Source: Alpinimonas psychrophila (GTDB lineage Bacteria > Actinomycetota > Actinomycetes > Actinomycetales > Microbacteriaceae). Taken from it: a stretch of 64,000 nucleotides of DNA. Positions 34,540 through 42,839 of the stretch are shown piece after piece. The notes below the pieces were generated by a model. It ran no database searches. It saw only the letters and a program-made list of their open reading frames with translations, and had not been told where the DNA came from. Position numbers and translations under genes: made by a program. The stretch's first letter is position 1. Every line of letters starts with the position of its first letter. The DNA lies in assembly GCF_014137865.1 (NCBI RefSeq), contig NZ_JACGWU010000003.1:124001-188000 (forward strand), read 5' to 3'.

Positions 34540-35601
34540 CTACCGGTGGCTCTGAGACAGCCCCGGGGCAACTTCTGCCGCGGCCAATCTGGCGCTCTCC
34601 AGCGAACCTTTGTCGACCAGAACTTTGTCATTGAGGTCGACATGTGTGCTTCGATAGAAGGAGCGCCATTTGGCCCAGTGGAAAAAGGGATTCACGACCA
34701 GCCACCTAAATTTTGAACCAAGGGACATTTCTTTATCAGCGACAATTCGAAGTGAATCAATGCCGGCTCCGTAGAGGGGGTAGATAAATTGTCTGCTCCA
34801 CCGCAAGGGCGGAAGGTCCTTTCCGATTCTGCGCAAACCCGTAATCTCATCGAAAAGACGCATCCGATATTCCCGAAGGGTCAGATCGTTGGAGTGTTCC
34901 ACGACGGCTTGCGGTGCATACGCCTTGATGAAACCGCCTTCGATCACGTCAAGCCCAAAGGCCATGTCCTCCGAATACAGCACATCCTGGTAGGGAATGA
35001 CGTCTAGAACGAAACTGCGGCGGGTAGCAGAGTTGACGTCCGAATAAAACGCCATGGCATTGACATCGTCTCGCGACCGGGCAAAATCATCAACATAGAA
35101 AAGCGTGGTTCCATAGTTTGGTCCGAAGCGCTGGAAAACCTCGCGAATCTCATACTTGAGGAGGGGGAAACAACCTGGTCTGGCCACCTGTTTTCCAAGA
35201 ACTGCTGCCGCGTTGAGCCCCTGCGGATCAAGCGGCTTCGTGATTTCATGGAGCCAAAAGGGGCTTGCGGGAATCGCGTCGTGCGACAGGTAGGCGACGT
35301 ATTCTCCGCGGGCAAGCGTTGCACCGAGGTTACGAGTCTTGCCGTGACCAAACTCACTATTAGGGATTTGATGCAATCGAACGAGTGGGTGCTCTTGGAC
35401 ACGTTCAACAGTGCGATCCGACGAGCCCGAGTCGATGACGAGAACTTCAAAGTCCCACTGGGTCTCCTGCACAGCAAGGGACTCTAGAATCTGGGAAATG
35501 TATTTTTCCCCGTTAAAAGTTGGAATAATGACGGTGGCTTGAGGTGTCCCACGAAGGCCTACAAAAGTCCCTGAAGGGACGTTTGATCGCGGGGCCGTCA
35601 A
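34540..35601 (-). CDS. GT2 glycosyltransferase, rhamnosyltransferase-like (copy B)
   Basis: A 353-residue GT-A enzyme starting at TTG 35601 in a TTGA overlap with the preceding WsaF-like gene. The core reads ATVIIPTFNGEKYISQILESLAVQ, VIDSGSSDRTVERV, NSEFGHGKTRNLGATLARGEYVAYLSHDAIPAS and FYSDVNSATRRSFV. It is paralogous to the GT2 at 31375 but has a longer C-terminus. Together with the WsaF-like gene it forms one of two GT2/WsaF modules. Confidence 0.86.
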   Translation of the reverse strand: MTAPRSNVPSGTFVGLRGTPQATVIIPTFNGEKYISQILESLAVQETQWDFEVLVIDSGSSDRTVERVQEHPLVRLHQIPNSEFGHGKTRNLGATLARGEYVAYLSHDAIPASPFWLHEITKPLDPQGLNAAAVLGKQVARPGCFPLLKYEIREVFQRFGPNYGTTLFYVDDFARSRDDVNAMAFYSDVNSATRRSFVLDVIPYQDVLYSEDMAFGLDVIEGGFIKAYAPQAVVEHSNDLTLREYRMRLFDEITGLRRIGKDLPPLRWSRQFIYPLYGAGIDSLRIVADKEMSLGSKFRWLVVNPFFHWAKWRSFYRSTHVDLNDKVLVDKGSLESARLAAAEVAPGLSQSHR

Positions 35602-36830
35602 CGTCGAGCCGTCATAACGCTCAAGAACTCGTCGATGAATGACTCAGCAGGATCAGACCAATGTGTCGCCGCGACACTTTCAGCGATGGTCTTCGAGTAC
35701 GCAATGGCATCGGGGTTGTTAACAACGCTGATAATGCGCTCGGCAATTGCGCGGGGAGACAAAGGGACATACTCAATATGCGGGCTATCAAAGACGTCAC
35801 GAGTGTTATCCGCGTCATTAATCATCGGCACAGCCCCAGACGCCATGACTTCCATGGGCAGAAGGGAAAGATTGGTCAATGAAAGGACGAGCGCAACGCT
35901 GCAACGGTTGTAGAGGCTGTTCAGCTGCGAAATGTCGAGGGCGGTATTGTTGACATAGGGGAACGGCACGTCGAAGGAACTCATGTCCCAGCCCACTAGG
36001 TTAATCACGATGTCGGGTCTAATGCGGTTCAACTCGCTGAGCGCGATGAGTCCAAATTCCGTGGCACGGCGAGGAGTGGGGGGCCGGGCATAAAAGACAA
36101 CTTCGGTACGTTTTTCAGTATTTTGAAAATTGTATTTTTCTGAATCCACGCCGTAGTCGTAAGAGCCGCCGGGCATGTTGAACTCGTTCGTCAGCTTTCT
36201 CGCGAGCCACCGACCAGCAGAGATTCCGTGAAAACCAAAACGGTATGTGTTCTCTGCTAACACATAGTCTGAGCCTCGTGAGAAAAACCACGGTTCAAAG
36301 TCCTGGGTAAAGTAGAAACGTTTCGCGGGCTTCGCGTACCTGAACGAGGCATACGCCGTCCCCCAGTCAGAAGCAAAAATTGCATCATAATTTCCGAGAA
36401 TTCCGGATGAAGGCTCGTAGACAAGAATTTCGGCCTTTAAATCGGGATATGCCGTCGTGACCGACATCATGTTGCGAACACTTTCCACGCTGACAATCGG
36501 TAATTTCGCAGGAGAGTAAAGGAATATCGTGACCCGATGACCAGCGTCTTCTAAGACCTTCATGAATCGGAAAGCGTTTTGGTGCCCGCCAGAGGTTCTT
36601 CCGGGTGGAGAGATAACCCACGCGACATCAAAGCCTTGAGGTTTCAATTCGAGTTTAAAATCGTTGAAACGTTGCGGGACTGTCCAATCCACGGCGGCGG
36701 CATCCTCGGCGTAGACAAAAGCCAAAGGCCCCTGCCGAAACGGATTGTATTTTGTGGCAAGCTCTCGGAGCGAAGAAAATGCCATGGACTTCAGCCCTTC
36801 GTTTTTCACCCGGTCGACAATGTGACTCAT
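35598..36830 (-). CDS. WsaF-like rhamnosyltransferase (GT4-type, copy B)
   Basis: A 410-residue protein; ATG 36830 has GGGGACG nearby (a TTG one codon earlier is possible). Shared blocks with copy A: VAWVISPPGRTSGGHQNAFRFMKVLEDAGHRVTIF, RFYFTQDFEPWFFSRGSDYVLAENTYRFGFHGISAGRWLA, VVFYARPPTPRRATEFGLIALSELN and LTNLSLLPMEVMASGAVPMINDADN. It probably acts on the same rhamnan-type backbone as copy A but at a different linkage or position. Confidence 0.86.
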   Translation of the reverse strand: MSHIVDRVKNEGLKSMAFSSLRELATKYNPFRQGPLAFVYAEDAAAVDWTVPQRFNDFKLELKPQGFDVAWVISPPGRTSGGHQNAFRFMKVLEDAGHRVTIFLYSPAKLPIVSVESVRNMMSVTTAYPDLKAEILVYEPSSGILGNYDAIFASDWGTAYASFRYAKPAKRFYFTQDFEPWFFSRGSDYVLAENTYRFGFHGISAGRWLARKLTNEFNMPGGSYDYGVDSEKYNFQNTEKRTEVVFYARPPTPRRATEFGLIALSELNRIRPDIVINLVGWDMSSFDVPFPYVNNTALDISQLNSLYNRCSVALVLSLTNLSLLPMEVMASGAVPMINDADNTRDVFDSPHIEYVPLSPRAIAERIISVVNNPDAIAYSKTIAESVAATHWSDPAESFIDEFLSVMTARR

Positions 36831-36870
36831 CAATACGTCCCCTCAGTCACCGTGGAAATCTGTGAGCGTT

Positions 36871-37740
36871 TCATTTACCGAGCGCCAGTAACCGCTGAAG
36901 ATACGTGCCATAGCCGCTCTTAGCAAGAGGGGCAGCGATAGTTTCTAGCTCACCATCGTTTATCCACCCTGCCCGCCAGGCGATTTCTTCGATGCACCCG
37001 ATCTTGAATCCTTGTCGGTCCTCAATGACACGAACATATTCGGACGCCTGCATCATTGATTCAAATGTTCCCGTGTCGAGCCACGCAGTACCTCGGTCCA
37101 AAACATCGACTCGAAGGGTGCCCTGCATCAAGTAATGTTCGTTGACGGAACTGATCTCAAGCTCTCCGCGGGCGCTTGGCTTCACGTTGTGTGCCACTTC
37201 GATGACGGTATTGTCATAGAAATAAAGGCCCGGAACGGCATAACTGCTCTTGGGCTGACGCGGTTTCTCTTCGATTGAGACAGCGCGCATCTGGGAGTCG
37301 AATTCCACAACCCCGTAGGCCTCAGGATTGCTGACTTGATATGCAAAGATGAGCCCGCCGACAACGTCAGAATGTGCCTGCAATGACGTTCCCAAGCCGG
37401 CCCCGTGAAATATATTGTCGCCGAGAACGAGCCCTACGCTCTGATCTCCGATGAAGTCCTCACCAATAATGAATGCTTGAGCCAACCCATCGGGGGAGGG
37501 CTGTGAGGCGTACTCAATCTGCATCCCCAGTTGGGAACCATCGCCAAAAAGCGAACGAAACTGTTGGTTGTATTCCGGGGTAGTGACGATCAGGACTTCA
37601 CGAATCCCCGCCAACATCAGCGTTGACAAAGGATAGTAAACCATTGGTTTGTCATAAATCGGCATGAGTTGCTTTGAGATGCCTTTGGTGATGGGCCAAA
37701 GCCGCGTTCCGGAGCCACCGGCCAAGATAATTCCGCGCAT
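36871..37740 (-). CDS. rfbA: Glucose-1-phosphate thymidylyltransferase
   Basis: A 289-residue nucleotidyltransferase making dTDP-glucose, the first step to dTDP-rhamnose. The N-terminal [45 protein letters not shown] is diagnostic, with [13 protein letters not shown] (Asp ligand) and [20 protein letters not shown] following. Full family length. It starts one base after the rfbC stop, so the two are co-translated; rfbB and rfbD are at the other end of the window. Confidence 0.96.
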   Translation of the reverse strand: MRGIILAGGSGTRLWPITKGISKQLMPIYDKPMVYYPLSTLMLAGIREVLIVTTPEYNQQFRSLFGDGSQLGMQIEYASQPSPDGLAQAFIIGEDFIGDQSVGLVLGDNIFHGAGLGTSLQAHSDVVGGLIFAYQVSNPEAYGVVEFDSQMRAVSIEEKPRQPKSSYAVPGLYFYDNTVIEVAHNVKPSARGELEISSVNEHYLMQGTLRVDVLDRGTAWLDTGTFESMMQASEYVRVIEDRQGFKIGCIEEIAWRAGWINDGELETIAAPLAKSGYGTYLQRLLALGK

Positions 37741-37741
37741 G

Positions 37742-38350
37742 TTACTTTTGCCCCTTCAACGTTGAATAGTAGTTCTGAGCTACTTCGAATTGCGGCAGCA
37801 ACCCCGAGGAAAGCGCCTCCTGAAGCGAGGGTGCCGCTGTGTCTTTTGGAGAAATCCTCAGTTGACTCTGCGGAAGAGGAAAAATCAACGCTAGGTCCGA
37901 GTCAAGCGGATTGATCGCGTGCTCACGTTCGGGGTGAAAAACATCGCTCACGAGATAGGTCACGACGGTCCCCTCTTCCAAGCTTAGGAATGCATGGCCG
38001 AGGCCTTCGGGCAGATAAACGGCCTTGCCTTCACTGCCGTCGAGAAGGAGCGACTCCCACTTTCCAAACGTTTCTGAGCCCACACGAAGGTCCACAACGT
38101 AATCGATGATGGATCCGTGGGGAACTGTCACGTATTTTGCTTGACCGCGCGGGATATCAGCGAAGTGGACACCCCTTAGAACGCCTTTACGCGAGACAGA
38201 TAGGTTTGCCTGACGTAGGTCAAGGGAATGGCCGACGTTCTCCTCAAGGAGGTCATATCGATACGTTTCGCAGAACATGCCACGATCATCCTTGAACTGT
38301 CGCGGAATCACTTCGAAGGCACCAGAGATTCCCATTTCACGAATTTTCAC
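37742..38350 (-). CDS. rfbC: dTDP-4-dehydrorhamnose 3,5-epimerase
   Basis: A 202-residue cupin-fold epimerase. It shows [13 protein letters not shown], the catalytic RGVHF (His) with [25 protein letters not shown] and [44 protein letters not shown], including the conserved Asp and Tyr positions. It supplies dTDP-4-keto-L-rhamnose for RfbD. Located upstream of rfbA on the same strand, within the rhamnan locus where the product is used. Confidence 0.94.
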   Translation of the reverse strand: MKIREMGISGAFEVIPRQFKDDRGMFCETYRYDLLEENVGHSLDLRQANLSVSRKGVLRGVHFADIPRGQAKYVTVPHGSIIDYVVDLRVGSETFGKWESLLLDGSEGKAVYLPEGLGHAFLSLEEGTVVTYLVSDVFHPEREHAINPLDSDLALIFPLPQSQLRISPKDTAAPSLQEALSSGLLPQFEVAQNYYSTLKGQK

Positions 38351-38384
38351 AGTTCTAGACTACCAATCCGTTGTCGGCGAATAT

Positions 38385-39188
38385 TTACCTTTGACGGGCC
38401 GACGTAAGGAAGCGGTCTGGTCCGCGAAGTTCGGGTCCCCATCGTTTCTGGAGGAAGGACAACTCGAAATCATGTACAAACGTCTTGCGGCTGACCGATT
38501 CAAAGTGAAAAAGTTCGGCGGATGGCTGGATGACGATTCGATGGCCGAGTTTTCGAACCTTGAGGCAAAAATCGACGTCATTGAAGTTGCCAGGGAGGAA
38601 AGCCGTGAAGCCACCAACGTCAAAGTAAACAGAACGACGAACCAGCGAGCAAGCGGCAGTGACGCCACTGACGTCACGCTCTCCGTTGGCGGCGGTCGCG
38701 GGCAAGCGAATGTCGTCAAGGGACAAAACGTGGTCTGGCGCACCATTTTCATAAGAGTGCCCCGCGTGTTGCACGCTCCCATCTTGAAAATAAAGCAGAG
38801 CGCCCACAAGCGCGATCTGAGGCTGCTGGAGAGAGCCCACCATGTCTGTTAGCCACGTCGCGGAAATAATTTCAATGTCATCATTCAGAATTAGAAAATA
38901 GTCACCGCGAGCGTGACATGCGCCTAGATTGATTTTTTCTGAGAAATTGAAGGGTTTGTCGAACCAAACGATGCGTAAGCGAGTCCGCTCTGCCAACTGC
39001 TCCAATCCCTGGATCACCTCCAGTGAGGCACCGAGGTCAAGCACGATGACAAATTCATAGTCTAAGAATGTGGAACGTTCGATGACAGACTGCACGGCAT
39101 GAAGTAGATCGCTGGCCTTGGTTTCGTCCCTCTCGCGCAACAGCCCACGACTCGGAATGATGATGGAGACAAGAGGATTACTTTCCAC
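38385..39188 (-). CDS. GT2 glycosyltransferase (possibly the C-terminal part of a split gene)
   Basis: A 267-residue GT-A enzyme: PLVSIIIPSRGLLRERDETKASDLLHAVQSVIERS, FDKPFNFSEKINLGACHARGDYFLILNDDIEI (DxD), DVSGVTAACSLVRRSVYFDVGGF and FNDVDFCLKVRKLGHR. GTG 39188 is taken as start because it overlaps the stop of the 87-residue upstream frame by 11 bases. The open frame continues upstream to 39311, but those residues are the out-of-frame reading of the coiled-coil gene. In related proteins the coiled coil and GT2 domain are one polypeptide. Confidence 0.75.
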   Translation of the reverse strand: MESNPLVSIIIPSRGLLRERDETKASDLLHAVQSVIERSTFLDYEFVIVLDLGASLEVIQGLEQLAERTRLRIVWFDKPFNFSEKINLGACHARGDYFLILNDDIEIISATWLTDMVGSLQQPQIALVGALLYFQDGSVQHAGHSYENGAPDHVLSLDDIRLPATAANGERDVSGVTAACSLVRRSVYFDVGGFTAFLPGNFNDVDFCLKVRKLGHRIVIQPSAELFHFESVSRKTFVHDFELSFLQKRWGPELRGPDRFLTSARQR

Positions 39189-39441
39189 GGGCTCGCCCGC
39201 GGATCGAATGAGGAATTCTCCGAGTCCAGAGAATTGGGGCCAAGACAAGCGAACCGATCCGCCACGTCGTGGTGGATCGCAGTGACGCGAGAAGCTCCTC
39301 AGTATTGGCATTGCTCTTTAGTGCTGCGATCTCGGATTCAAGCCCAATTATGCGATCCACCAGCGCGAGTTGGCGCAACTGAAGCTCAACGTTAGTGGAG
39401 CCCTCGGATCTTTCGACTTCCTTATTCATCTCGGCTGCCAT
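39178..39441 (-). CDS. Coiled-coil N-terminal fragment preceding the GT2 domain
   Basis: An 87-residue frame from ATG 39441 with an ideal GGAGGA RBS five bases upstream. It consists of a predicted coiled coil (LQLRQLALVDRIIGLESEIAALKSNANTEELLASL) and the motif RSTTTWRIGSLVLAPI, which in many glycosyltransferases links an N-terminal coil to the catalytic domain. It ends TAA 39180-39178, within the start region of the next GT2 gene. A +1/-1 shift near 39180-39200 would fuse the two, so this may be a frameshifted gene, a sequencing error, or a genuine split. Confidence 0.6.
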   Translation of the reverse strand: MAAEMNKEVERSEGSTNVELQLRQLALVDRIIGLESEIAALKSNANTEELLASLRSTTTWRIGSLVLAPILWTRRIPHSIRGRARGK

Positions 39442-39553
39442 TCTTTCCTCCAACATAGGTCGTTTTTTCTACATTTTGGGTTGTGGGTAAAGTTTCCCAG
39501 GGATTCAGGAGGGTGACTCTTGTTGCTCCTCCTGCCCGGCCGTCTTCAGCCCC

Positions 39554-40585
39554 TTACCGACGCTCAAAAAGATCGAGCATGACGGCGCGCCAGCCTCGCG
39601 AAAAGGCGAAGTAGCGCCCTCTGATCAACTGCCGAGTGATCGGGATGACCCGCCTGAGCCTGCTGGGCGAATAGTTCGCCCGAGCGAGCTCGAAAAGGTA
39701 TTTCATTTCGACGAGCTCACTTTTGCTATCGGGCAGGGCCCACTCGGAGGAGCGTTGATGAAGATCTCGAGCCCGGGCAAAGTTTTTTTGACTTCGCGTC
39801 GGTTGACTTCCCTCGATGAGCTGAAGTGCATCCTTGAGCGAACGTCTTCGCGCACCGACCTGGTTCGCAGAATGTTGGCGGTAGGAGAACAGTGGATCTT
39901 GGATCACATTGAGTTCCGAACGAAGGGCAGCGACGATGCCGAGCCACTCATCGTGCAGCCATGTCGTTGGAAACGGTGCAGCCAGAGCCAATAGGTCTTT
40001 TCGAATCATTGTGCCGGCGCCTGTGATGGTGTTTCTTCGGAGGAGTGCCCGATAGGCCATTCCCGCACGTTCGTCTCGGAGCTCGGACTGTCTAATGCGT
40101 AACACGTCGAAGAGAGTCGCCGATTCAGGGGTGCCAATCTCATCCACCAGCAAAGCATTTGAGTGAAGAAGACGGAGATGCGGGTTCTGCGCCATGTGCC
40201 GACTCATGACGTCAAGCTTGTTCGGTAGCCAGATGTCGTCTTGATCGCAGAGGGCAATCAACGGCATCGAACAATGAGCCAATGCCCGATTGAAATTTTG
40301 GACGACACCGATGTTATCTTTCCCTGCGATGATGTGGACGGAAATATTGGACATATTCCCGGCTTTCTTTTCAAAATCGCCCAATGTCTTTTCGATAACG
40401 TCGAGGGTGCCGTCAGTCGAGGCGTCGTCAGATACGACGATTTCTCTCGGAAGAATTGACTGGCTCAGAATGCTCTCGAGCTGTTCCCCAATAAATCTTT
40501 TGCCGTTGTAAGTGGCTAAGGCCACCGATATCCCCTCGAGAGAAGCGGCCGTCATTCCTGAAATCGGAGCGGAAGCGGTCGTCAC
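39554..40585 (-). CDS. GT2 glycosyltransferase (alpha-L-Rha alpha-1,3-L-rhamnosyltransferase-like)
   Basis: A 343-residue GT-A enzyme: ISVALATYNGKRFIGEQLESILSQSILPREIVVSDDASTDGTLDVIE, NIGVVQNFNRALAHCSMPLIALCDQDDIWLPNKLD and HDEWLGIVAALRS are typical of RfbN/WbbL-type rhamnosyltransferases. The start is uncertain: GTG 40585 follows the upstream stop by 13 bases, and ATG 40555 is an alternative. It lies in the minus-strand polysaccharide operon, 112 bp upstream of the coiled-coil fragment. Confidence 0.82.
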   Translation of the reverse strand: MTTASAPISGMTAASLEGISVALATYNGKRFIGEQLESILSQSILPREIVVSDDASTDGTLDVIEKTLGDFEKKAGNMSNISVHIIAGKDNIGVVQNFNRALAHCSMPLIALCDQDDIWLPNKLDVMSRHMAQNPHLRLLHSNALLVDEIGTPESATLFDVLRIRQSELRDERAGMAYRALLRRNTITGAGTMIRKDLLALAAPFPTTWLHDEWLGIVAALRSELNVIQDPLFSYRQHSANQVGARRRSLKDALQLIEGSQPTRSQKNFARARDLHQRSSEWALPDSKSELVEMKYLFELARANYSPSRLRRVIPITRQLIRGRYFAFSRGWRAVMLDLFERR

Positions 40586-40598
40586 GGGGTGCCGACCA

Positions 40599-42149
40599 TC
40601 ATTTTGTCGCGGTGAAGGCAGCATGCGTCTTGACATGCTTCTCTCCGGAGAGGTGAAGATTGTTAAAGATCAAAAGGAGGAGTAAGAACCACGAGATACT
40701 CCCAATAATCCACACAGTTTGGGGTCCAACGGACGTGCTCCACCACCACTCGATGTTCTGATTGAGATTCATCGACAGTACGTCGGTGCCGGTAATGTAG
40801 CGTCTCATATTAACGTGCAGTGCTAATGACTGAGCTACACCGAGCATGCCTACCCAGACAACAATCTGGCCGCGGGACACAAAAAAGTCATGTCCCGACT
40901 TAACATACAGAGCCACGGCCATGATGACGACGATAAGGGGCAGAAGGTATCGCGGTTGAAGGTCTGAACCAACACGGGACAGGGAAACCTGGAGGACGTA
41001 GAGAGGAAGCGCGATGAGCGCGGCAGCGACCCCGCACAAAGCCAACGTTTTCCTCATATCAAGATGCCTCAACCCAGTGAAGAAAGCTGTCATCGCGACA
41101 AATAGCGCGGGAACCCAGACGAGCATGGGCATTTGAGTATCGAGCCAACCCAAATTGCCCAGCGTGACAGGTACGGAGCCAAGCCCGCTTTCCCCAAAGA
41201 CGCCAATCCAAAGTGCCGGCAACTGCATCACGTTGCTCACGAGTACACCGAGATTCTCGGCCAAGGATTTCGAACCGGCGGTCGCGCCACCGAGCCCCGT
41301 CGAGGCAACTCCGGCCTGCTGTGACATGAAGTAGAAAATCAAGGAGATTCCCAACCCGGCGAGCGGGAGGAGCGCCTTCCAAGCGAAAGCACGTGACTTT
41401 GTGAATGAAAGTGTCATTGCCGCGAGCGAGGCTATGACCGCGTAGATTGCCGCGTCACCGCGTGCGCCGGCCGCCATCACCGTGGAAATGAGGAACAGCC
41501 CACCGAGAGCAACGAGAGGGCCTCTTTTTGTCACTGCGAAAAACGAGAGTAATGATGTAAAGGCAAATGCCACGCCCATGATGGCCCAAGAGCTGGGGTT
41601 ATTGGAGGTCACGAGAAAGAGGCCAAGGGGCAGAAGGGTGACTGGCCACATAATCGCCGACATTCGTCGAATTCGTGGAGGGCTTAAAAACCATAAGGTC
41701 GTCGTAAAGGCAACGAAAATCAATGAATTCACGAGTCTCATCACCAGCACTGATCCCTCAATCGATGAGCCGACAAATAACCTCATAAACGAGTAGAAAA
41801 CAGGAGGATAGTTGTTTTGAAAATTTCCCCTGTCCGTCGTAGCCATGACACCGCTTTCGATCGTGGCCGGGCCGCCTTGGCATGCTGCTGATTTTGATGG
41901 AATGAAGGAGTAACAGGGTGCATGAGGGAGGAAGCGCGGGACAATGCGTTCGGTCGTCGTCGGTCCTGCTTCGCAGACTCCCGTTTGGAAGCTACCCCCG
42001 CACCAAATGCTGTCGAGGTGAAAATCGTCGTCCGGCGCGGAACCGACCGGTGAAGCCAGCGACCAGCTGGCGAGAACTAAAAGTAAAAGTATGGGCGCAA
42101 TAGAAATCGGCTTAAATCGCGATCGCAAACCTTGGAAAAATATTCTCAC
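40599..42149 (-). CDS. DUF2142 polytopic membrane protein
   Basis: A 516-residue protein with about twelve hydrophobic segments. It resembles DUF2142 proteins of actinobacterial cell-wall polysaccharide loci: SWSLASPVGSAPDDDFHLDSIWC near the N-terminus (acidic first loop, as in GT-C enzymes), NYPPVFYSFMRLFVG, and a late DLQPRYLLPLIVVIM. I infer a polyprenol-phosphate-sugar glycosyltransferase or polymer-modifying role on the outer face. Its start marks the promoter-proximal end of the minus-strand operon. Confidence 0.82.
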   Translation of the reverse strand: MRIFFQGLRSRFKPISIAPILLLLVLASWSLASPVGSAPDDDFHLDSIWCGGSFQTGVCEAGPTTTERIVPRFLPHAPCYSFIPSKSAACQGGPATIESGVMATTDRGNFQNNYPPVFYSFMRLFVGSSIEGSVLVMRLVNSLIFVAFTTTLWFLSPPRIRRMSAIMWPVTLLPLGLFLVTSNNPSSWAIMGVAFAFTSLLSFFAVTKRGPLVALGGLFLISTVMAAGARGDAAIYAVIASLAAMTLSFTKSRAFAWKALLPLAGLGISLIFYFMSQQAGVASTGLGGATAGSKSLAENLGVLVSNVMQLPALWIGVFGESGLGSVPVTLGNLGWLDTQMPMLVWVPALFVAMTAFFTGLRHLDMRKTLALCGVAAALIALPLYVLQVSLSRVGSDLQPRYLLPLIVVIMAVALYVKSGHDFFVSRGQIVVWVGMLGVAQSLALHVNMRRYITGTDVLSMNLNQNIEWWWSTSVGPQTVWIIGSISWFLLLLLIFNNLHLSGEKHVKTHAAFTATK

Positions 42150-42236
42150 GTCTCGGCCTTCCAGATGGTGTTGAAGCGACGCCCAAGACGGAACTTATGC
42201 GGGATTGAATGACGTACGTAATAATATCGTCTCGGT

Positions 42237-42260
42237 TTCGAATGTTCGAATGTTCGAATC
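42237..42260. repeat. Tandem TTCGAATG octamer repeat
   Basis: TTCGAATG occurs twice in a row and is followed by TTCGAATC, covering 42237-42260, in the 199-bp region between the divergent DUF2142 and lipoprotein genes. Each unit contains the palindrome TTCGAA. The array resembles half-sites of an SOS box but lacks the CGAAC-N4-GTTCG spacing. It may be a regulator-binding array or a slippage-prone repeat. Confidence 0.6.
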
Positions 42261-42348
42261 TCGCGTTGCGGTTATACCTACTCAAACGTTGACGAGACTT
42301 CGGTGGGCATACGGCCGCAAGTCTCAATCCCGTGTTATCTTCGACCAT

Positions 42349-42777
42349 ATGAAACGAAGTTCGCGCATTGTTGCCTGCCTGGCGGGGCTCGTACTGTTAT
42401 CCAGCTGTGCAACAGTGCCAGAACCGACGGCTGGACAGAGTAGTTCAGGGAGCCAAGCCAGTGAAACGATTTCTCCTGCAAAGCAGAGAATTCTCACTCA
42501 GTCGCCAGCGCCGTCGGCTGCACCCACATCAGTAGAAACGTCAAAACCACGTCCTGGGCAACCTCAGGCTCGAACAGATGTTGTGTGGGCTGATTATGAC
42601 GCCGGCATAAAGTCTGATATCGATCGGGCAACTGATGCCCGAGATTGTCAGGGTATTGAGAGCTTCTACGGCATGGCGACAGCCACGGAAGACTCCGTAA
42701 TGGCCCGTTCAGGCCATGGAAATCAAGCCCTGGTCACCTACCTCGACGAAGCCGTGATATTGGCTAATTGTCCTTGA
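42349..42777 (+). CDS. Small secreted lipoprotein, function unknown
   Basis: A 142-residue protein from ATG 42349. MKRSSRIVACLAGLVLLSSC is a lipoprotein signal with lipobox LSSC and Cys20 as the lipidated residue. A Ser/Pro/Thr-rich linker (about 22-72) leads to a small domain (VVWADYDAGIKSDIDRATDARDCQGIESFYGMATATEDSVMARSGHGNQALVTYLDEAVILANC) with two cysteines that could pair. I do not recognise the domain. It is the only plus-strand gene between 31 and 48 kb. Confidence 0.75.
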   Translation: MKRSSRIVACLAGLVLLSSCATVPEPTAGQSSSGSQASETISPAKQRILTQSPAPSAAPTSVETSKPRPGQPQARTDVVWADYDAGIKSDIDRATDARDCQGIESFYGMATATEDSVMARSGHGNQALVTYLDEAVILANCP

Positions 42778-42839
42778 CGCTACCCGAGGATCCTTAGGTT
42801 AAAGCTTGACTGGCTTAAATTGGATTGCGCCAGAGGAGG

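Noticed and set aside
42237-42260. SOS (LexA) box in the TTCGAATG array
   Set aside because: The CGAAC-N4-GTTCG spacing is not met on either strand.
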